From contig NZ_BOML01000035.1 in NCBI RefSeq assembly GCF_016862175.1, positions 1-64,000 of the forward strand: a stretch of 64,000 nucleotides of DNA, given 5' to 3'. Numbering within the stretch: position 1 is the first letter of the stretch; each line of letters starts with the position of its first letter. Of the stretch, positions 59,049-64,000 are shown piece after piece. The notes under the pieces were generated by a model, which was given only the letters and a program-made list of their open reading frames with translations, was not told where the DNA came from and did not search any database. A program made the translations under genes and the position numbers. The DNA comes from Paractinoplanes durhamensis. GTDB taxonomy: Bacteria > Actinomycetota > Actinomycetes > Mycobacteriales > Micromonosporaceae.

Positions 59049-60500
59049 ATGTTTGTGAAAGCTGAGCACGTCCGCGTCGCCCTGGGCGACCGCATCGTCC
59101 TGTCCGACGTCAGCGTGACCGTCTCCACCGGTTCCCGGCTGGCGATCGTCGGCGAGAACGGCCGCGGCAAGACCACCCTCCTGCACGTGCTGGCCGGGCT
59201 GCGCGAGCCCGACCAGGGCACCGTGCAGCGCGCCGGCACGATCGGCGTGATCCAGCAGGAGCTGCCGGCCGGGCCGGCCGAGACGGTGGGCACCCTGATC
59301 GCCGGCGCGATCCGGCCGTCCGTGCAGGCGCTGCACGCCCTCGACGAGGCCACCACTCAGCTGGTCGACGGCGTTTCCGGGGCCGAGGAGGCGTACGCCG
59401 CGGCGCTGGAGGCCGCCACCGGGCTGGACGCCTGGGACGCCGAGCGCCGTCTCGACGTCGCGCTGGCCGGCCTCGACGCCTGCACCGACCGGGACCGGCC
59501 GCTGGCCACGCTGTCGGTGGGTCAGCGTTACCGGGTACGCCTGGCCTGCGTGCTCGGCGCCCACCACGACATCCTGCTGCTGGACGAGCCGACCAACCAC
59601 CTCGACGCGGCCGGCCTGGCCTTCCTGACCGCCCGGCTGCGGCAGCACCCCGGCGGCCTGGCGGTGGTGACGCACGACCGCGCCCTGCTGCGCGACGTCG
59701 CCACCGAGTTCCTCGACCTCGACCCGAGCGAGGACGGCCGGCCCCGGCTGCACGCCGGCGGCTACCCCGGCTGGCAGGAGGGTCGCGCCCGGCTGTGGGC
59801 GAGCTGGCTTGCCACGTACGAGGCGCAGCAGGCCGAACACGAGCGCCTCCGGGTGGCCGTCACCGAGGCCCGGGACCGGCTCAGCACCGGGTGGCGTCCC
59901 GACAAGGGCACCGGCCGGCACCAGCGACAGAGCCGGGCACCGGGGGTCGTCCAGGCCCTGCGCCGCCGCCAGGATGACCTCGACGAGCATCGGATCACGG
60001 TGCCCGTACCGCCGAAACCTTTCCTTTGGCCGGACCCGGGCACTCGACCCGGCGTACCCCTCGTCAATTGCTCTGAGGTGACCGTGACCGGCCGTCTGAG
60101 CCGGGCCGTTTCCCTGGATCTGGCCGGCGGCAGCCGCCTGCTGGTGACCGGACCGAACGGGGCCGGCAAATCGACGCTGCTGGCCGCGCTGGCCCGGGAG
60201 CTCGACGTGTCCACCGGCGAGATCAAGCACCTGTCCGAGGCCCGGATCGGTTACCTGGCCCAGGAAACCGACCCGGCCGACCGGTTGTCGCCGGGCCAGC
60301 GGCGGCGCCGGCACCTGACCGCGTTGCTGGCGTCGCACCCGAACCTGCTGATCCTCGACGAACCCACCAATCACCTGTCCGCATCGCTCGTCGACGACCT
60401 GACCAGGGCTCTGCTCAGCACGACCGCCGCGGTGGTGGTCGCCACCCACGACCGCCAGATGCTCGCCGACCTGTCGGGGTGGCCGATGCTGCGAATCTGA
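59049..60500 (+). CDS. ABC-F ATPase, probable antibiotic-resistance ribosome protector
   Basis: 483 aa, two ABC domains, no TM. Domain 1: GENGRGKTTL, LSVGQRYRVRLA, ILLLDEPTNHLD. Domain 2: GPNGAGKSTL, LSPGQRRRRHLT, LLILDEPTNHLS. Both catalytic Glu are present. The inter-domain linker (about residues 255-335) is Arg-rich with DRLSTGWRPDKGTGRH and ARRRQ-type stretches, as in actinomycete ARE proteins (TlrC, LmrC, VarM group). It would dislodge macrolides, lincosamides, streptogramins or pleuromutilins from the ribosome. Expressed behind a leader peptide and attenuator. Confidence 0.85.
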   Translation: MFVKAEHVRVALGDRIVLSDVSVTVSTGSRLAIVGENGRGKTTLLHVLAGLREPDQGTVQRAGTIGVIQQELPAGPAETVGTLIAGAIRPSVQALHALDEATTQLVDGVSGAEEAYAAALEAATGLDAWDAERRLDVALAGLDACTDRDRPLATLSVGQRYRVRLACVLGAHHDILLLDEPTNHLDAAGLAFLTARLRQHPGGLAVVTHDRALLRDVATEFLDLDPSEDGRPRLHAGGYPGWQEGRARLWASWLATYEAQQAEHERLRVAVTEARDRLSTGWRPDKGTGRHQRQSRAPGVVQALRRRQDDLDEHRITVPVPPKPFLWPDPGTRPGVPLVNCSEVTVTGRLSRAVSLDLAGGSRLLVTGPNGAGKSTLLAALARELDVSTGEIKHLSEARIGYLAQETDPADRLSPGQRRRRHLTALLASHPNLLILDEPTNHLSASLVDDLTRALLSTTAAVVVATHDRQMLADLSGWPMLRI

Positions 60501-60508
60501 CGCTTGCA

Positions 60509-60537
60509 CCAATAGGTTTGCTGTGGAAACCTATTGG
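60509..60537. promoter_or_regulatory. Operator of the membrane protein/regulator/hydrolase operon
   Basis: CCAATAGGTTT - GCTGTGG - AAACCTATTGG, perfect 11-bp arms, ending one base before the ATG at 60539. Probable binding site of the regulator encoded as second gene of the operon. It covers the ribosome-site region, so transcription may be leaderless. Confidence 0.65.
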
Positions 60538-60538
60538 C

Positions 60539-61225
60539 ATGACCACTGAATCGGCGCCAGCAGCCGGCGATCCCCGCCGGCTGCTGGCCGACATGCGCAC
60601 CCTCGCCCATCGGGTGCGGCTCGACCAGCGGATGACCTGGAGTGCGCTGCTGGTGCTGGCCGCGGCGACGCTCGTCGCGATCCCGTTCGACTGGTTCGGC
60701 ATGAAGCTGGACTGCGCGCCCGACGGCAGTTGTGCGTATGCGCGGCGGGGCATGCTCTATTACTGGCCGTGGGCGATGCTCCTGGCCTACGCGGCGATCG
60801 CCTTCCTCCACGTGCGGGCCGCCCGGGCGCGGGGGCTGGGCAGCCGCGTCTGGCCGTATGCGATCACCGGCGCCGTGACCACCGTCGTGTTCCCCGGTGC
60901 CTGGGTGGCGCTGGCGGTGTATTTCTCGAACCATCCGTACCCGGAGGGCCCGCTCCCCTACTGGTGGTATGTGCTGGATCGCCTGGTCATGCCGTGGGGC
61001 ATGATCGGCGTGACCCTGCTGGTGCTGGCCTGGCTCGAACGCAACGTCGCGCTGCTGCTGTTCACCGTCGGCTACCTGGTGCTGGTGCTGCTGGTGCTGC
61101 CGATGAGCGACGGCACCCGGCTGGTGCACTGGGGCGGGCTCCGGGCGCAGATGGCGGTGCCGCAGCTCATCGTCGGTGTGGTGCTGCTGCTGGGCGCTCT
61201 CGGCTTCCGGCGACGGCAACGGTGA
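60539..61225 (+). CDS. Polytopic membrane protein of unknown function
   Basis: 228 aa from ATG 60539; cytosolic helix DPRRLLADMRTLAHRVRLDQ, then about six TM segments (MTWSALLVLAAATLVAIPF; YYWPWAMLLAYAAIAFLHV; ITGAVTTVVFPGAWVALAVY; VALLLFTVGYLVLVLLVLP). Typical partner of small winged-helix regulators in Streptomyces and relatives. First gene of the operon, next to the operator; GTGA overlap with the regulator. Confidence 0.8.
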   Translation: MTTESAPAAGDPRRLLADMRTLAHRVRLDQRMTWSALLVLAAATLVAIPFDWFGMKLDCAPDGSCAYARRGMLYYWPWAMLLAYAAIAFLHVRAARARGLGSRVWPYAITGAVTTVVFPGAWVALAVYFSNHPYPEGPLPYWWYVLDRLVMPWGMIGVTLLVLAWLERNVALLLFTVGYLVLVLLVLPMSDGTRLVHWGGLRAQMAVPQLIVGVVLLLGALGFRRRQR

Positions 61226-61578
61226 CGGCCGTGACTCCCACCGAGAGCTCAGACGCCGCGCACCCGGTCAACGGTCTCGACGAGGTCGTCCACCAACGGG
61301 TCCGGCTGGGGATTCTCACCATCACGCACGAGGCCCGCCGGGTCGAGTTCGGCTATTTGCGTACGCAACTGGAGCTGACCGCCGGCAACCTTTCCAAGCA
61401 CTTGAGCGTGTTGGAGGAAGCGGGCCTGATCGAGATCGAGAAGGGCTACGAGGGCAAGCGCGGCCGCACCTGGATCACCCTGACCGCGGCCGGCAACACC
61501 GCACTCATCGAGGAGATCGGGCGACTCAAACAGCTGATCGCCCGGGTAGAGACCGCCGACCCGACGGAGGACCGATGA
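61222..61578 (+). CDS. Winged-helix transcriptional regulator (MarR/ArsR-like, HTH_34 type)
   Basis: 118 aa, GTG start. LDEVVHQRVRLGILTITHEA, VEFGYLRTQLELTAGNLSKH, LSVLEEAGLIEIEKGYEGKR, GRTWITLTAAGNTALIEEI: a compact winged helix without effector domain. Likely autorepressor acting on the 29-bp palindrome before the operon. Overlaps both neighbours (GTGA, ATGA). Confidence 0.85.
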   Translation: MTAVTPTESSDAAHPVNGLDEVVHQRVRLGILTITHEARRVEFGYLRTQLELTAGNLSKHLSVLEEAGLIEIEKGYEGKRGRTWITLTAAGNTALIEEIGRLKQLIARVETADPTEDR

Positions 61579-62672
61579 CTCTGACCCGCCGACGTCTGCT
61601 CACCGCCGCGCTCGCGACCGGGGTCGCCGTACCGCTCGGCAGTGGATGGCCGGCCGCGGCGCAGGCCGCCGCCCGGCTCACCCTGCCGGCCCCGACCGGG
61701 CCGCATCCGGTCGACACCGTGCCGCTCCACCTGATCGACCGGGCCCGCCATCGCGAAATGATGGTCAGCGTCTGGTATCCGGCCCGCAACGTCGGGCGGT
61801 TCCCGGTGACGCCGTGGCTGACCGCCGCGCCGTTGCGGGAGCTGCTCGCCTCCGCCGACATCGACATCGATGTCGCCGCGCCACTGACCGCCGGCCACGA
61901 GGGGGCGCCGGCACTCGTCGGCACCGGCCGGCGACCGGTGGTCGTGTTCTCGCACGGCGCCGGCGGGCACCGGTCGGAGACCACCATCGTGGTGCAGGAA
62001 CTCGCCAGCCACGGCTACGTGGTGGTCACCGTGGACCATCCGGACGACTCATACAGCGAGTTCCCCGACGGCCGGCTCACCGTGCCCGACGACGACGTGT
62101 CGGTCACGCCCTGGGACCACGCCCACGACATCCTGTTCGTCCTCGACCGCATCGAGGACCTGGCCGCCGGCCTGGGCGTCATGATCGACCCGCGCCGGAT
62201 CGGCATGTACGGCTGGTCGAAAGGCGCGACCGCGACCGCCCTGGTGATGAACTCCGACCGGCGGGTGCTGGCCGGGCTCAGCCTCGACGGCCCGATGCAG
62301 TCCGTCCCCTTTGCCACCGAGATCGACCGGCCGTTCATGCTGCTGACCGCGGAGTTCACCCGAACCACCGAGGACTCCGGCGTCGCCGAGTTCTGGCCGC
62401 TGCTGCACGGCTGGCGGCGCGAGATCCACGCCGAGGGCGGCCTGCACGGCGCCTATTGCGACCACCAGTGGCTGCTGCCGCAGCTGGCGGCGATCACCGG
62501 GATGAGCGACGAGGACCTGGCCGACTGGATCGGCACCCTGGCCCCGGCCCGGGCGGTGCGCATCCAGCAGGCATACCCGCTGGCCTTCTTCGACCTGCAC
62601 CTGCGCCACCAGCGACAGCCCCTGCTGGATGGCCCGAGCCGCGCTTTCCCGGAGATGCGATTCGTCAGCTGA
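61575..62672 (+). CDS. Tat-exported alpha/beta hydrolase (PAF acetylhydrolase-like)
   Basis: 365 aa. Twin-arginine signal TRRRLLTAALATGVAVP to AAAQAA. PAF-AH-like fold: VDTVPLHLIDRARHREMMVS, VWYPA, VVFSHGAGGHRSETTI, YVVVTVDHPDDSYSEFPDG, nucleophile GMYGWSKGATAT, and a late His in GLHGAYCDHQWLLPQL. Likely esterase or lipase outside the membrane. Third gene of the operon, start overlapping the regulator stop. Confidence 0.83.
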   Translation: MTLTRRRLLTAALATGVAVPLGSGWPAAAQAAARLTLPAPTGPHPVDTVPLHLIDRARHREMMVSVWYPARNVGRFPVTPWLTAAPLRELLASADIDIDVAAPLTAGHEGAPALVGTGRRPVVVFSHGAGGHRSETTIVVQELASHGYVVVTVDHPDDSYSEFPDGRLTVPDDDVSVTPWDHAHDILFVLDRIEDLAAGLGVMIDPRRIGMYGWSKGATATALVMNSDRRVLAGLSLDGPMQSVPFATEIDRPFMLLTAEFTRTTEDSGVAEFWPLLHGWRREIHAEGGLHGAYCDHQWLLPQLAAITGMSDEDLADWIGTLAPARAVRIQQAYPLAFFDLHLRHQRQPLLDGPSRAFPEMRFVS

Positions 62673-62978
62673 CGATCAGCGATCCGTCCCGCACGTGCCA
62701 GGTCGCCTCGTCGCCGCGCTCGTCGGTGATCAGGAGCTGGCCGGCGGGGCGGTCGCCGTCGTCGGCCGGCGGCATCGCGGCCAGCTCGGTGATCTGGGCG
62801 CGGAGCCAGGGCAGCGCGCCTTCGCGGATGTCGCCGCCGTAGAAGAGATACAGCGCTGATGGGAAGCCCAGCCGCTCGAGTAGAGGTCGTGGTGGTGCCG
62901 GCCGATGATCTCCTCCGCGGCGGCCCGCTGCTTGAAGTCGATCTCCAGCCAGCCGCGGGCCGAGGCGTACATCCCCAT
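62665..62978 (-). pseudogene. Small conserved gene broken by one missing base
   Basis: Frame 1 starts at ATG 62978: MGMYASARGWLEIDFKQRAA, then EEIIGRHHHDLYSSGWA. It then loses sense. Frame 2 carries on with ALYLFYGGDIREGALPWLRA and QITELAAMPPADDGDRPAG to a TGA at 62665. Adding one base in the AA run at 62864-62865 (plus strand) restores GWAFPSALYLFYGGDIRE without a gap. This is a family of small actinomycete proteins of unknown function (about 105 aa). Either a real mutation or a sequencing error. The 3' end overlaps the hydrolase gene by 8 bp. Confidence 0.75.
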
Positions 62979-62984
62979 GGCGTT

Positions 62985-63290
62985 TCACTGTAGGGGGTCG
63001 GGCAGGCCCTGCTCCCAGCGCTCGCGGCGCTCCTCGATGGCCTGCTCCCACCACGGGGTGCCACGCTCACCGAGGGCGACCTTGGCGGCCTGCACCCGGG
63101 CCCGGGCCGGCGCCGGGTCCTCCCCCGCCCGCAGCTTCACACCGACGTCGCGCCGGGCGGCCATCAGCACCCGCCGCAGCACCGCGGCAACATCCTCCGG
63201 AATGGCGGGATCAGTGGCCCGCCAGCGGCGCCCGTCGATGACGACAAAACGCCCGCCCTCGGTACTCGCCGGCCCGCCCTGACCTGCCAT
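62985..63290 (-). CDS. Small conserved actinobacterial protein (often annotated as biopolymer transporter Tol)
   Basis: 101 aa from ATG 63290, with GGAG 5 nt upstream; the frame continues upstream to 63389. RFVVIDGRRWRATDPAIPED, AVLRRVLMAARRDVG and RVQAAKVALGERGTPWWE are conserved in this family. It is soluble, helical and charged; there is no evidence for a Tol role. Ends six bases before the start of the broken small gene, so probably co-transcribed with it. Confidence 0.75.
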   Translation of the reverse strand: MAGQGGPASTEGGRFVVIDGRRWRATDPAIPEDVAAVLRRVLMAARRDVGVKLRAGEDPAPARARVQAAKVALGERGTPWWEQAIEERRERWEQGLPDPLQ

Positions 63291-63380
63291 TCCGTCTCCG
63301 ATCCACGCCGTTGACCACAGTATGGGCAGGCGTCGGCGGGTCAGCCTGGCGGCGCCGCGCGGGGCGGGTGAAGCCTTCAT

Positions 63381-63455
63381 GATCAACACAACTTTCAGGA
63401 TGTTGGGGCCTCAACAGGGCTGGAAGGCCCCGACATCCTGGAAATGGTGTTGATC
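63381..63455 (-). repeat. Hairpin repeat, copy B
   Basis: 30-nt arms (63381-63410 and 63426-63455), 26 of 30 positions pair, 15-nt loop. Both ends read GATCAACAC inward. The 16-mer TTCCAGGATGTCGGGG (minus strand of 63428-63443) is identical to copy A at 45065-45080. It lies between two minus-strand genes, downstream of the winged-helix gene, and may act as its terminator. Confidence 0.75.
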
Positions 63456-63536
63456 TAGGCCGCAGAAACCAGCGTGCCGAGTGCGGCAGCAGCTGGCGGC
63501 CGCCAGGTGGCGGCGGAATCTGCGGGCGGCTGCCGG

Positions 63537-64000
63537 TCAGCTTTGCGACGCAAGCTTCATCGCGGCCGAGGCGTACACGCTGGAGACCCGGAAGCCGCCC
63601 AGCCAGCCGGTCAATCGCGACGCCTCGGCGTCGAGCGCTCGGCGCTCGGCCGCCGCGACCTTCTCCAGCAGGCGCAACTCGACGACGCCGGCCTGGTCCT
63701 GCACCCAGCAGCCGACCACCCGGCCGTTCACCCAGGCGGTGGTGCCGGCGTTGCCGGTGCGGTCGAAGAGCGGGTCGCGGTGCGGGCCCAGGTAGAAGTC
63801 GCGGCCCTGCCAGCCCATCACGGTCGGGTCGAGCACCGGCAGCAGCGCCGCCCACGGCCCGGGGTCGGCGACCTCGGCGACGTCGTCGGGCAGCAGCCAG
63901 CCGGTGGCGCCGTGGTCGAGGGTCACCGGCACCGCGCCGAGTGCGGCCAGGGCGGCCCGCACCACCGCCTTGGTGGAGCCGAGCCACCAGACCAGGTCGT
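63537..64000 (-). CDS. Winged-helix DNA-binding-domain protein (AlkZ-like), partial
   Basis: Runs off the window end; the 154 C-terminal residues are visible. DLVWWLGSTKAVVRAALAAL, GWLLPDDVAEV, VLDPTVMGWQGRDFYLGPHR, PLFDRTGNAGTTAWVNGRVV and GCWVQDQAG match the HTH_42 family, which includes AlkZ-type DNA glycosylases that unhook interstrand crosslinks (QxQ/QxD motif not in this part). Function within the family is not fixed. Confidence 0.85.
   Translation of the reverse strand, partial: DLVWWLGSTKAVVRAALAALGAVPVTLDHGATGWLLPDDVAEVADPGPWAALLPVLDPTVMGWQGRDFYLGPHRDPLFDRTGNAGTTAWVNGRVVGCWVQDQAGVVELRLLEKVAAAERRALDAEASRLTGWLGGFRVSSVYASAAMKLASQS

Noticed and set aside
63493..63506. 14-bp palindrome CTGGCGGCCGCCAG
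   Set aside because: Short and fully GC-rich; expected by chance at this composition. May add to termination of the winged-helix gene but nothing supports it.
1..64000. Antiviral defence system, CRISPR, prophage, integrated element, tRNA or rRNA
   Set aside because: No Cas-like, integrase, transposase, restriction or toxin-antitoxin gene is seen apart from a lone Uma2 protein. No regularly spaced repeats or att-like duplications were noticed, and no cloverleaf was recognised by eye.

Overview
The window looks like chromosome from a high-GC actinomycete, most likely of the Micromonosporaceae (Actinoplanes-like). The signs are: nearly every third codon position is G or C; many GTG and TTG starts; many Tat and lipoprotein signals; an LAVTG (sortase E type) anchor; AfsR/SARP-type regulation; and small families typical of that group (DUF4142, DUF805, GXWXG/DUF4334, DUF6328, DUF4956, Uma2). 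I see no phage, IS element, CRISPR array, rRNA or tRNA. Family names come from recognising motifs by eye, not from database searches.

Layout. 1-13 kb: membrane CPBP protease, secreted CAP protein, LAVTG-anchored protein, siderophore-type binding lipoprotein with a relic of its ATPase upstream, sorbosone-dehydrogenase-like lipoprotein, PhoX-like Tat protein, class A penicillin-binding protein with PASTA domain, sensor kinase, esterase, small Asn/Gln-rich secreted protein, Uma2 nuclease. 13-25 kb: class V aminotransferase, DUF4142 protein, DUF805 protein behind a DosR-like box, DUF4334-alcohol dehydrogenase pair, VanY-type peptidase, I36 inhibitor-like protein, lipoprotein, and a LysR regulator divergent from two flavin monooxygenases. 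25-33 kb: NCS1 permease and cytosine deaminase (convergent and overlapping), a large AfsR-like regulator, and a DrrAB-type exporter with a 30-codon gene between its two subunits. 33-45 kb: YdcF protein, glycosyltransferase, subtilase, amidase, diguanylate cyclase, SpoIIE phosphatase, decayed topoisomerase IB, VWA protein, and a LysR/thiolase divergon.

45-53.5 kb is one catabolic operon: ABC sugar importer (binding protein and two permeases), then two Gfo/Idh oxidoreductases alternating with two sugar-phosphate-isomerase-type proteins. Most junctions overlap. It is flanked by a convergent LacI regulator with a palindrome in its own promoter. This resembles inositol or rare-sugar uptake and oxidation.

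53.6-64 kb: a CrcB/CrcB fluoride channel pair behind a structured leader; a DUF4956 - VTC polyphosphate polymerase - carbohydrate-binding lipoprotein operon; a hibernation-factor-like protein with a membrane protein and a cyclic-nucleotide-binding protein; an ABC-F ribosome-protection ATPase behind a leaderless 14-codon peptide and a terminator (a classic attenuator arrangement); an autoregulated membrane protein/regulator/hydrolase operon; a gene broken by one missing base; a small Tol-annotated family protein; and a winged-helix gene running off the end.

The most interesting items are the ABC-F attenuator, the coupled small gene in the exporter operon, the polyphosphate operon, the crcB leader, the shared hairpin repeat at 45.07 and 63.4 kb, and three decayed genes (FecE-type ATPase tail, topoisomerase IB, 62.7 kb frameshift).
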